This document shows positions 29,186-37,670 of a stretch of DNA of 64,000 nt, piece by piece. Every line of letters begins with the position of its first letter. Within the stretch, counting starts at the first letter, position 1. Under the pieces are notes generated by a model that was not told the origin of the DNA, made no database searches, and saw only the letters and a program-made list of their open reading frames with translations. The DNA is from Azospirillaceae bacterium (GTDB lineage Bacteria; Pseudomonadota; Alphaproteobacteria; Azospirillales; Azospirillaceae), in the NCBI GenBank assembly GCA_031291675.1, contig JARLIO010000052.1, positions 34,019 through 98,018 of the forward strand, written 5' to 3'. A program made the position numbers and the translations under genes.

Positions 29186-29794
29186 TTAAGCACCTTTCCG
29201 GGGAAGGTGCAAGAGGTCTTCTGCGTTTATGATGGCGCTGGCGATTTCCTCCATCGGCAGCCGCTTGGACATTGCCAATTGGCGGATGTACTGATGGGCC
29301 TCATCCTCACTAAATCGTTTTGCCGCCATCAGTATCGCCTTCGCCTTGGCTAATTTCTGGTCGCCCTGGACCTTGCGCCGGAGCTTGCGCAATTCCTTCG
29401 CCATCACCTGTCGCTCGAGCCAAACGCTGCGGGCGATGGCAAGGCTGGTCAGCAGGCCGAAAGGCTTGATGGGTCGTTCAACAACCGCCAGCGCCCCACT
29501 TTCCAGCACGATCTGCAACGTTGCCGGATTTTCATAACTGACAATCGTCAGAATCGTCGGCCGCGGTTGCGGCATGGATTTCAGCAGCCGCTCGATTTCG
29601 GGGCGGGACTCATCCTCGATGGTCAAAAAGACCACCTCGACCATCGGCGGCAGCGCTGCAGGAACCGGCCACAGCGACGCGACCATGCAACCAATGCGTT
29701 TTAGGTGTTCAACAAGAAATTGTCCTTCCTCATCCGGCGGATGGATGACGATGACCTTCAGATCGCGGAGATCGCGCAGTAGAGCAACCGACAC
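29186..29794 (-). CDS. amiR: AmiR-like ANTAR-domain antitermination regulator
   Basis: A 202-residue regulator with a degenerate receiver domain (about 1-125) and a C-terminal ANTAR RNA-binding domain (LAKAKAILM, then SEDEAHQYIRQLAM). In Pseudomonas, AmiR is an antiterminator held inactive by AmiC until amide binds. The receiver has no clear phosphorylatable Asp, in line with control by AmiC instead of a kinase. The start is GTG, supported by GGGAGG six bases upstream. It follows amiC by 15 bp, and its probable RNA target is the leader immediately downstream. Confidence 0.9.
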   Translation of the reverse strand: MSVALLRDLRDLKVIVIHPPDEEGQFLVEHLKRIGCMVASLWPVPAALPPMVEVVFLTIEDESRPEIERLLKSMPQPRPTILTIVSYENPATLQIVLESGALAVVERPIKPFGLLTSLAIARSVWLERQVMAKELRKLRRKVQGDQKLAKAKAILMAAKRFSEDEAHQYIRQLAMSKRLPMEEIASAIINAEDLLHLPRKGA

Positions 29795-29809
29795 CGATGC
29801 CTCCCGACC

Positions 29810-30958
29810 CTAGCGCTGATGCCTGGCGGCATCCGGTTGGACCGGATCGAGGCGATATTCGAGCATATAGGGATCCGGCGCAACGCGAACCCCCGGATCA
29901 GCGACGATCTCGAACTGACCCGCGCCGGTCGCCATGCCGACCCGCGGCCAGAGATGCGTGTGGTTGTTGGCCCGCTCGATCTTCACCCGTCCTTGCGGCG
30001 CGTCGAATTCCACATCGTAGAGATGGGGCAACAGATCACCGAGCCGGTCGCTGCCGGATCGCTCCAGCGCGGCCGCGTAGAGATGAACCTGAAAATAGGC
30101 AGCCTCGGCACCGGAGGCGATCGGCAGATCCGGGCCGAACATCCGCCGATAGGCGGCGACAAAGGCTTGATTGGCATTGCTTGCCAGGCTGGCGAAATAA
30201 GGGGCCGCGGTAATGTGACCCTCGGCAACGCCGGGAGCCATCTGGGCAATTTCAGCCTCGGCTGTGGACAAGCTGGCAATGGGCATGGCCGCCGGATCGA
30301 ATCCCGCATCGCGATAGGCTTGGTAGAACAGTGCCGCGCCATCACCGACGACCGTCGAATAGATGACGTTAGGTTGGGTCGCCTTGATCTTGCGAATGGT
30401 GGCGCTGAAATCGACTGCGGTCACATCAAGTGGAACATAGATCTCATCAAGAACCTTGCCCCTGGATTGTCGAAAAAGATCCGCGATAATCCTGTTCGAT
30501 TCGTAAGGATAGACATAGTTTGACCCTATGAGCAGAACACGATTGCCAAAATTCTGAACGATGTAATTGACAAGCTGCACCGAATTCTGATTCGGTGGCG
30601 CACCCGTGTAAATGCAGTTCTTGGAATATTCAAACCCCTCATAGAGGGTCGGATAGAACAGCAAGGCACCCCGGGCCTCAATCACGGGAAGGGCGGCCTT
30701 GCGCGTGCTCGACATGTGGCACCCGAAAATGACCGAGACCCGGTCGTCATCGCAGAGCCGCTCGGCGAGGTCGCGATAACGACGGGGCTGGGACGCCGGA
30801 TCGTAAACGACGGGTTCGAGCAACCGCCCACAAGCGCCGCCCTTTGCATTGATCTCGGCGATGGCCAGCATTGTCGCCGCATATTGAGTTCGCTCCACGG
30901 CGGCGGTCACCCCCGTCGCCGAAAAGAGAACACCAACCCTCCAACTGTCAGAGTTCAT
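29810..30958 (-). CDS. amiC: AmiC-like amide sensor, negative regulator of AmiR
   Basis: A 382-residue protein with the periplasmic-binding-protein fold but no signal peptide, as expected for the cytoplasmic sensor AmiC. The start at 30958 (MNSDSWRVGVLFSATG) lines up with the known AmiC N terminus. The segment VFGCHMSSTRKAALPV and the YVYPYESNRI motif are shared with UrtA-type binders. In Pseudomonas, AmiC holds AmiR in an inactive complex and lets go when acetamide binds. It is first in the cluster and adjacent to amiR, which supports the same pairing here. Confidence 0.88.
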   Translation of the reverse strand: MNSDSWRVGVLFSATGVTAAVERTQYAATMLAIAEINAKGGACGRLLEPVVYDPASQPRRYRDLAERLCDDDRVSVIFGCHMSSTRKAALPVIEARGALLFYPTLYEGFEYSKNCIYTGAPPNQNSVQLVNYIVQNFGNRVLLIGSNYVYPYESNRIIADLFRQSRGKVLDEIYVPLDVTAVDFSATIRKIKATQPNVIYSTVVGDGAALFYQAYRDAGFDPAAMPIASLSTAEAEIAQMAPGVAEGHITAAPYFASLASNANQAFVAAYRRMFGPDLPIASGAEAAYFQVHLYAAALERSGSDRLGDLLPHLYDVEFDAPQGRVKIERANNHTHLWPRVGMATGAGQFEIVADPGVRVAPDPYMLEYRLDPVQPDAARHQR

Positions 30959-31502
30959 CAATGCCTGCCATGTCACAGAACAAAAAGGCTCCCGCCCGCT
31001 TCCGGACGAGAGCCACCCTGCTCAAGGTTCATCGCCCGCCAAGCTGACATGCGCTGGCTGGCCAACGCGGCATCTGCTCAGCCCATTTTTCTGGCTCAGA
31101 TTTCCGACAACCGCTTAACGGCGGTGCAAAACCCGGTGGGACCTCAGGAAAAGGTAAACCGATCGCCCGTCGGTCACAAGCCATTCTGCCGCACGATGTC
31201 GACGCGCGCAAACATGGCAGCACGTGCCTGGGATTGCCCGTGCGCCCGACAGAAGTTTTAGCCGACGGTGGCCATGCCGTTGTTATCGGGTTGTTGGAAT
31301 TCGAGGGACCCATCCGCCAGGATATCGAGGGGCGGTTTGGCAGCAAGGTCACCCGTATCATCGGCCTCGGCGAACTCCTGAGTTCCACCCGCGATGAGTG
31401 ACATTCCAGGCCCGGCGCCGCGCCATGATCGACGACGGCCCCGCTGCGGGATTGCCATGCGCGATGCCGGGTGGCAATGAGGTTCGCCCATCGCCGCCCG
31501 TT
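30959..31502. other. Gene-poor spacer upstream of amiC
   Basis: 544 bp without a convincing gene. The promoter of the amiC operon should be here but was not recognised. A 59-codon open stretch on the plus strand (31222-31401) starts with ACG-TGC-CTG-GGA and is briefly reminiscent of HypC N-termini. It lacks a start codon and the resemblance does not continue, so it is not called a gene. Confidence 0.5.
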
Positions 31503-32666
31503 TTACATCGCTTTGGGCTGCATATCGGCCCCCTGCTGACCGATGGGCTGGATCGCGCCGCCCACCGGCTGGCCCTGGGCGTCGCCCCGGGGGGCGCCAT
31601 TGCTCTGCTGCGCCGAGGTCGGCTGCACCGACGGCTGCGGCGCCGGTGCCGGCGGTGCGGTCACCGTCGGCTGCGGCGCGGCCTTGTCCTCCGGCCTTTT
31701 GGTCTCAAGCGGCGGGTCCTTCATGACCTTATAGACCGCCTCGGCAACCTTCATCAGATCATCATGGGCGACCGGCCCGACCAGCGCATAGGCCAGCGTG
31801 CCCTCGACCCAGTAGAACATGGCCCGATCGTCCTGCTGATAGAAGCGGAACGCGGTCTCCTGTCCGGCCTTCGGCTTGCCCACCAGCAAGGTCAGCACCT
31901 TGCCCTGGTCGTTCTGATACATGTACTGGGCGCCGGCACCGGTCGCGATCGGAAATGACCGTCCGCCGACCAGGCGATAGCCAACCGAGCCCAGATCCGG
32001 CCCAAAGATCGATTTGCCCAAACGTTCCGACAGGCGGCGATTCAATTCGCCCCGATCATCCGCTGCGATTTCCACCGGTTGCGGCGTGTCCGCGGTATAG
32101 AAGACATGGGCCTGAACCGCCTCTTCGGCGAAGGTTTTCAGCCCCGGCTGCGGTTGCTGGCCATCGGCCGTCACGACGCTGGCCGCCGGTGCCGGCACCG
32201 GCGCCGCGCCGGTGCGCAACCCATAGCCCCCCACGCCCCCGGCAATCAGCAGCGTGATCGCCGCCAACGCCTGAACCCAGCCTTGTTGCGGCCACAATGA
32301 CCACACCCGCGACCGATCCCAGCGGCGCAGCCGGGCCCACATCGCGGCAGCGACAGCCGCGACGTCACCCCGCGCCGGCGATGTCCGCCGCACCGGACCA
32401 CGATCAGGAACCGGGGCCGCCGCCCGATCGTCCAACCGGGCACGCAGCTGTTCCGTCAGATCCGCAAGACCCGGAGGCAACGGTTCCGTCAGCACGCTGT
32501 CGAACAGTTGATGCAACGCCTCGTCCTGCGCCCGATAAGCCTCGAGCCGAACTTGTCCCGCACCATCCTCGGCGAGCCAGGCATCAACCTGGATCCGCCG
32601 AGCCGAATCGAGCTGCCCGTCGACATACGCGTGCAACTCCTCGTCCGCGATCGGTCGGGTCACCAT
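31503..32666 (-). CDS. Membrane anti-sigma factor
   Basis: A 387-residue single-span membrane protein. The N-terminal 70 residues (ADEELHAYVDGQLD) match the zinc-less anti-sigma domain that grips ECF sigma factors, followed by a Pro/Arg-rich cytoplasmic linker and one membrane helix (about 131-149). A large periplasmic part follows, ending in a Pro/Gln-rich disordered tail after residue 325. Its ATG shares one base with the sigma factor stop (TAATG), so sigma and anti-sigma are co-translated. The signal sensed is unknown. Confidence 0.85.
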   Translation of the reverse strand: MVTRPIADEELHAYVDGQLDSARRIQVDAWLAEDGAGQVRLEAYRAQDEALHQLFDSVLTEPLPPGLADLTEQLRARLDDRAAAPVPDRGPVRRTSPARGDVAAVAAAMWARLRRWDRSRVWSLWPQQGWVQALAAITLLIAGGVGGYGLRTGAAPVPAPAASVVTADGQQPQPGLKTFAEEAVQAHVFYTADTPQPVEIAADDRGELNRRLSERLGKSIFGPDLGSVGYRLVGGRSFPIATGAGAQYMYQNDQGKVLTLLVGKPKAGQETAFRFYQQDDRAMFYWVEGTLAYALVGPVAHDDLMKVAEAVYKVMKDPPLETKRPEDKAAPQPTVTAPPAPAPQPSVQPTSAQQSNGAPRGDAQGQPVGGAIQPIGQQGADMQPKAM

Positions 32667-33175
32667 TATTTCACCCTCCTCAGCGACGCACCGCCCTGGT
32701 CACCCATCTTCAACCGGATCGACTCACGCGCCCGGCTCAACCGCGACATCACGGTCCCGATCGGCACCCCCAGCATCGTCGCCACCTCGTCATACTTCAG
32801 CCCTTCCAGCGTCACCAGCAACAGCACCTGACGCTGTTCCTCCGGCAGAGTGTCGATAATCCGGGCTACGTCCCGCAATTCGACCTGCATCTCCTGCCGC
32901 GCCGGCGACACCAGCAGCAACTCCACGTCCTCGACCGGGACATCACCCGGCCGACTGGCCTTCTGGCGCACCTGATTGACATGCACATTGTGCATGATCG
33001 TAAACAGCCACGCCCGCAGGTTTGTTCCCTGCTTGAACTGATCGGCATGCGCCACCGCGCGTGCCAATGTTTCCTGGACGAGATCGTCCGCATCGGCGCG
33101 CTCCCGCACCAGGGCGCGGGAATAGCGGCGAAGCGACGCGATTTGAACGTCCAGGTCTGACCCGAGATTGCTCAC
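32666..33175 (-). CDS. ECF-type RNA polymerase sigma factor
   Basis: A small sigma-70 family factor of 169 residues with region 2 (RADADDLVQETLARA) and region 4 (LPEEQRQVLLLVTLEGLKYDEVA) and nothing between, as in ECF sigma factors. The start is uncertain: GTG at 33175 gives MSNLGSDLD with GGATGG upstream, while a TTG at 33238 would add 21 residues; no ATG is available. It is paired with the overlapping anti-sigma gene. No autoregulated promoter motif was recognised. Confidence 0.86.
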   Translation of the reverse strand: MSNLGSDLDVQIASLRRYSRALVRERADADDLVQETLARAVAHADQFKQGTNLRAWLFTIMHNVHVNQVRQKASRPGDVPVEDVELLLVSPARQEMQVELRDVARIIDTLPEEQRQVLLLVTLEGLKYDEVATMLGVPIGTVMSRLSRARESIRLKMGDQGGASLRRVK

Positions 33176-33413
33176 TGCACCATCCGGACGATCGAGGTGA
33201 ACGCCTTGGCTTCCGTAGATCGGAAGATCGGTGCCCAACCTAATGGGGCCAATCCTTTTTGCCTAGGGTCACTTGACCACTTCGCGTGCAATCATGGACC
33301 ATTCCCTGACGCCAACAGCGACGCGGGCGGCTTATTCCTTCATCAACGATAAATTCTGAAAAAAAATTCATGTCGCCCCCCGCGCCGGGCCCCCGAGGAT
33401 CCGGATCGCTCCA

Positions 33414-33443
33414 GGGCAATTCGGGGCAATTCGGGGCAATCCG
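33414..33443. repeat. Triple 10-bp tandem repeat
   Basis: The unit GGGCAATTCG occurs three times in a row (33414-33423, 33424-33433, 33434-33443), the last with one change. It lies just past the stop codon of the SDR gene and could vary in copy number by slippage. Confidence 0.8.
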
Positions 33444-33448
33444 GGCCT

Positions 33449-34249
33449 CTAGCGACGCGGCGGCGGCGTCCCCGGCAGCGAATAATTCAGCGCGAGGCGG
33501 CCACCATCGGCATAGATGGTCTGCCCGGTGACGTAGGAGGACTCGTCGCTGGCCAGGAACAGGGCGATCTGGGCAATTTCCTCGGGCTCGCCGGCGCGCC
33601 CCATCGGCGTGCGCGACAGGATGGTATGGCGCGCGCCCTCGTCCGCCATCACCGCCTTCATATTATCGGTCATCACCGACCCCGGGCCGATGCCATTGAC
33701 CCGGATCGCGTGCGGGGCCAGGCTCAACGCCATGACCCGCGTCAATTGATTGAGGCCCCCTTTCGACACGACGAAGGCGGTTTGCCGCGGGATCGCCAGG
33801 ACCGCGTTGACCGAGGACAGATTGATGATCGATCCACCCTGTCCCCGCGCGACCATGCGCCGTGCCACCGCCTGGCCGATCAGAAACGCCCCCTTCAGAT
33901 TGACCCGCAGCACCCGATCGAAATCGGCCTCGTCAAAATCCAGGAAATCGGCGACATGGGTAATGCCGGCATTGTTGACCAGGATGTCGATGCCGCCGAA
34001 CGCCTTGGCGGTCGCGTCGGCGAGCACCGTCGCGGCGGTGCGATCGCCGACATCGCAGCGGCTGAAGCGGACCGGCCGGCCGACCTCGGTCTCGACCGCT
34101 TCGGCCGCGGCGCGCCCGCGCGCCTCGTCGATATCGGCCAGAACCACGGTGGCGCCGGCGTCGGCGAAAGCCCGGACACAGGCGAGACCAATTCCCTGGG
34201 CGCCACCGGTGACAATGGCGACTTTATTTTTGAGGCGCATCAACGACAT
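33449..34249 (-). CDS. Short-chain dehydrogenase/reductase family protein with Tyr-to-Phe active site
   Basis: A 266-residue SDR protein with a Rossmann cofactor motif (TGGAQGIG, residues 14-21), the NNAG motif (92-95) and the structural Asn117. Asp39 at the end of strand 2 suggests NAD over NADP. Ser145/146 and Lys163 are present, but Phe159 (TAFVVSKGG) takes the place of the catalytic Tyr in the YxxxK motif. It may therefore be catalytically weak or have changed function. It stands alone between the sigma factor operon and prpE. The substrate is unknown. Confidence 0.85.
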   Translation of the reverse strand: MSLMRLKNKVAIVTGGAQGIGLACVRAFADAGATVVLADIDEARGRAAAEAVETEVGRPVRFSRCDVGDRTAATVLADATAKAFGGIDILVNNAGITHVADFLDFDEADFDRVLRVNLKGAFLIGQAVARRMVARGQGGSIINLSSVNAVLAIPRQTAFVVSKGGLNQLTRVMALSLAPHAIRVNGIGPGSVMTDNMKAVMADEGARHTILSRTPMGRAGEPEEIAQIALFLASDESSYVTGQTIYADGGRLALNYSLPGTPPPRR

Positions 34250-34488
34250 ATCCGCGACGGCAGGAAAACGAACGGGCGATGGTCGGCCCCGTCATGATGA
34301 CATTCCGCCAGGACCACATCCCGGGCGAGAACAGGCGTGGCGCAACAGACCCGGTGACAGCAGGGTATCATGGAATGGCGGCCACGCCAGCCCCTGGCGA
34401 CACCCCCCCTGGCGGCCCCCCCGGCGACAGGGCCGCGGCGAGCGCGGCCACGGGCCCGTCACGGCTCCCCGTTACGGATCGGCACGGT

Positions 34489-36423
34489 TCATCCCCGGGC
34501 CCGCTCCGGCTCCTCCCCGGCACCGGTCTTCAGCGCAAGACCGACGGTGCGCAGCGCCGCCTCGATTTCCGCCAAAATCGCCGGATCATCGATCGTTGCC
34601 GGCAGTTTATAGGTCTCGCTGTCGGCGATCTTTTGCATGGTGCCGCGCAGGATCTTGCCCGAGCGCGTCTTGGGCAACCGTTCAACCACCAGGGCCTGTT
34701 TGAAACTGGCAACGGCACCAATCTGATCGCGAATCCGTTGAACCAATTCCCCGACGATCTCGGCATCGGGGCGATCAACCCCGTTCTTCAAGACGACAAA
34801 GCCCAGCGGCACCTGACCTTTGAGATCGTCATGCACGCCGATCACGGCGCATTCGGCGACGTCGGGATGCGAGGCCAGGACCTCCTCCATGCCGCCGGTC
34901 GACAACCGGTGGCCGGCCACATTGATGATATCGTCGGTCCGGGCCATGACGTGAACATAGCCGTCCTCGTCGATGAAGCCGGCGTCGCCGGTCTGATAAT
35001 AGCCGGGATAGTCGGTCAGGCATGCGGTCACGAAGCGCTGATCCGCCTGCCACAATGACAGCAAGGCGCCGGGCGGCAACGGCAGCCTGCAGACGATCGC
35101 CCCGATGTCACCCGGTTTGACCTCGGCAAGGGCGACGTCGAGCACCTTGAGATCCCAGCCCGGCATCGCCACGCCGGCCGAGCCGTATTTGATCGGCAGC
35201 AACTCGATCCCCATCGGGTTGCCGGCAATGCCCCAGCCTGTTTCGGTCTGCCACCAGTGATCGATCACCGGAAGCTTCAAATGGGTTTCCGCCCAGTGCA
35301 GCGTGTCGGGGTCCGATCGCTCCCCGGCCAGGAACAGCGCGCGCAGACTGGACAGATCATAGTTCTTCAGCAATTCGGCGCGCGGATCTTCGCGCTTGAT
35401 GGCCCGGAACGCCGTCGGCGCCGTGAACAGGACCGAAACCTTGTGCTGATCGATGACACGCCAGAAGGTCCCGGCGTCCGGGGTTCCCACCGGCTTGCCT
35501 TCGAAGACCACCGTGGTGCAGCCATGGAGCAGCGGGGCGTAAACAATGTAGGAATGACCGACGACCCAGCCGAGATCGGACGCCGCCCAGAACACCTCCC
35601 CCGGGCGCACGTCATAGAGCGCGTCCATCGTCCATTTCAGGGCCACGGCGTGACCGCCATTGTCGCGAATGACGCCCTTGGGCTGGCCCGTGGTCCCAGA
35701 GGTGTAAAGGATATAAAGCGGGTCGGTCGCGGCGACACTGACGACATCGGCAGGGACCGCGTCGGCGCTGGCCTGGGCCCAGTCGAGGTCACGTCCCGGG
35801 ATCAGCTCCGCGGTGACCTGAGGGCGCTGGAAAATCACGGTGTGGGCCGGCTTGTGCTCCGACTGGGCGATCGCGGCATCGAGCATCGGTTTGTATTTCA
35901 GAACCTTGCTGCCCTCGATGCCGCAGGACGCGGAAACAATGACCCGCGGTTTGGCATCGTTGATCCGGGTCGCCAACTCATGCGGGGCGAACCCGCCGAA
36001 GACCACGGAGTGGATCGCCCCGATCCGGGCACAGCCCAGCATCGCGACCATCGCTTCGGGAATCATCGGCATATAGATGATGACCCGGTCGCCCTTGGCC
36101 ACCCCGAGCGCGCGGAGGACCCCGGCGAAGCGCGCAACACGGTCCTGCAGCTCACGATAGGTGATCCGGGTGATGCTCGCGGTCACCGGGCTGTCGTGGA
36201 TGATCGCGACCTGGTCGCCGCGGCCGTCACGAACATGCCGATCGACGGCGTTGTAGCAGGTGTTGAGCCGGGCCCCGGCGAACCACCGGTAGAATGGCGG
36301 GTTGGACCGATCGAGCACGCGGTCCCAGCGTTGGTCCCAATCGATCCCGGCGGCGGCCTCGGCCCAGAAGCCCTCAGGATCATCGAGGGATCGCTGGTAG
36401 ATCTGCTGATAGCGACCGGTCAT
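34489..36423 (-). CDS. prpE: Propionyl-CoA synthetase
   Basis: A 644-residue acyl-CoA synthetase of the acetyl-CoA synthetase type. The N terminus (YQQIYQRSLDDPEGFWAE) and the phrases LNTCYNAVDRHV and SASCGIE are those of PrpE, the propionate-activating enzyme. The AMP-binding signature is YTSGTTGQPKGV, and the C-terminal catalytic Lys lies in TRSGKILRG, where acetylation commonly controls such enzymes. The ATG at 36423 has GGGGAG eight bases upstream. It is monocistronic. An acetyl- or acryloyl-CoA synthetase is a less likely reading. Confidence 0.9.
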   Translation of the reverse strand: MTGRYQQIYQRSLDDPEGFWAEAAAGIDWDQRWDRVLDRSNPPFYRWFAGARLNTCYNAVDRHVRDGRGDQVAIIHDSPVTASITRITYRELQDRVARFAGVLRALGVAKGDRVIIYMPMIPEAMVAMLGCARIGAIHSVVFGGFAPHELATRINDAKPRVIVSASCGIEGSKVLKYKPMLDAAIAQSEHKPAHTVIFQRPQVTAELIPGRDLDWAQASADAVPADVVSVAATDPLYILYTSGTTGQPKGVIRDNGGHAVALKWTMDALYDVRPGEVFWAASDLGWVVGHSYIVYAPLLHGCTTVVFEGKPVGTPDAGTFWRVIDQHKVSVLFTAPTAFRAIKREDPRAELLKNYDLSSLRALFLAGERSDPDTLHWAETHLKLPVIDHWWQTETGWGIAGNPMGIELLPIKYGSAGVAMPGWDLKVLDVALAEVKPGDIGAIVCRLPLPPGALLSLWQADQRFVTACLTDYPGYYQTGDAGFIDEDGYVHVMARTDDIINVAGHRLSTGGMEEVLASHPDVAECAVIGVHDDLKGQVPLGFVVLKNGVDRPDAEIVGELVQRIRDQIGAVASFKQALVVERLPKTRSGKILRGTMQKIADSETYKLPATIDDPAILAEIEAALRTVGLALKTGAGEEPERARG

Positions 36424-36751
36424 CACGTTTTCTCCCCTGGTCCTGGGCCTGTTGGTTCAAGGCCCGCTGTTTCTGGGTGATACGCAACTGTCAGGCAAAC
36501 ATATGTCTGACAATCCCGCAAAACCGATTGGGATATTGCCTGATCCGATCAAATTTGGCTATGAGGTTGCAGCAGGGATGACACCACGCCGATACGGCCT
36601 TCAGTCCGCCGCCGTTTCCCGTCACGGTGACGGCGTGTCGTCCCCGTCCGGCCCGCCCCAGGGCCCGGCCCGCCAGTCAAAGCGGTAGCCATGCAGCATC
36701 AGCCACAGCCCGGCCTCCGGGCCTTCGCCGAAGGCGCGCCGCCGTTTCCCG
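36424..36751. other. Spacer between prpE and the formyltransferase gene
   Basis: The left part (36424-36606) is the upstream region of prpE, in which no clear promoter was seen. The right part is the first copy of the 130-bp duplication, which carries a displaced copy of the 3' end of the formyltransferase gene. Confidence 0.6.
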
Positions 36752-36866
36752 TCACGGCGACGGCGTGTCGTCCCCGTCCGGCCCGCCCCAGGGCCCGGCC
36801 CGCCAGTCAAAGCGGTAGCCATGCAGCATCAGCCACAGCCCGGCCTCCGGGCCTTCGCCGAAGGCG
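36607..36866. repeat. 130-bp direct tandem duplication
   Basis: Bases 36607-36736 are repeated at 36737-36866 with one visible difference (T at 36628, C at 36758). The second copy encodes the last 38 or so codons of the formyltransferase gene and its stop codon; the first copy lies beyond the stop. Because 130 is not a multiple of three, the first copy would be out of frame if read through. Near identity suggests a recent event. Confidence 0.9.
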
Positions 36867-37456
36867 CGCCGCCGTCGCTCGAATTCGCTGCGCGTCATCT
36901 CCGGCGTCACCTGGCGCATCCGGTCGATTTCCGCCTGGGTACTTTTATGGCCGCTCCAGGAAACCGACAGCCGGGGCATCGGCGATGCCGCGGCGATCAG
37001 CGCCGGTCCGACGCGCACAAACAGTCGAACCGTCGCCTGATAGGCCAGATCCGCCAGCACCATCCGGCCGGCACCGCGTGGCACGTCGAACCACTCGACA
37101 CCGACGATCGCGCCGCTGTCGACCCGGGGTGCCATTTCATGGACCGTGGCGCCGAACCGTTCCGCCCCTTGATAGGCGGCAAAACATTCGGGATATTTCC
37201 CGGGAAAGGTTGGCGATCCCGGATGGAAATTGTAGGCGCCCCCGGAACAGGCCGCCAACAGGGTCCGCGGAACAATCTCGCCGGTGCAAAAGCCGACGAG
37301 CCGGCGCCAGCGTGGCCCGGGCCGGCCCAGACGATCGCGCAGGGCGGCAAGGGTCGCGACATGGCAGACTGCGAGGTCCGGGTCGTAACGTCGTAGAATC
37401 GCGCCGAGATAGGATGCCTCTCGATCGCTCGTCAGTAACATGATCTCACGGGACAT
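36752..37456 (-). CDS. Formyltransferase-family protein
   Basis: A 234-residue protein with the formyl transferase fold. The Asn-His-Asp active-site set of this superfamily is visible as YNFHPGSPTFPG and RVDSGAIV. It is shorter than methionyl-tRNA formyltransferase (about 310) and lacks its C-terminal domain, so a sugar-, amine- or hydroxamate-directed formyltransferase is more likely. The start is ATG 37456, with an ATG at 37441 as alternative; neither has a strong ribosome-binding site. Its 3' end is duplicated in tandem. No pathway neighbours indicate the substrate. Confidence 0.75.
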   Translation of the reverse strand: MSREIMLLTSDREASYLGAILRRYDPDLAVCHVATLAALRDRLGRPGPRWRRLVGFCTGEIVPRTLLAACSGGAYNFHPGSPTFPGKYPECFAAYQGAERFGATVHEMAPRVDSGAIVGVEWFDVPRGAGRMVLADLAYQATVRLFVRVGPALIAAASPMPRLSVSWSGHKSTQAEIDRMRQVTPEMTRSEFERRRRAFGEGPEAGLWLMLHGYRFDWRAGPWGGPDGDDTPSP

Positions 37457-37670
37457 GGCGCAAGCACGGCGTAAAGGACAGGAGTTTCAGTGGGACGCGG
37501 ACCGCAATCGTTGCCCCCCTCACAATGGCACCAGTACCGACGACCTGTACAGCGCCCTGCCGATCATCGCGGCGCCAAATGTCCGAGCCCATAACGATAA
37601 CAATAAGCAATTTTCACCCGTAATCAGACATTAAAAGCACGAACAACACGCACAAGCCGGAGAAATGCCC

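Noticed and set aside
33414..33443. Triple 10-bp repeat as the start of a CRISPR-like array
   Set aside because: Units are only 10 bp, with no spacers and no cas genes; it is a simple tandem repeat.
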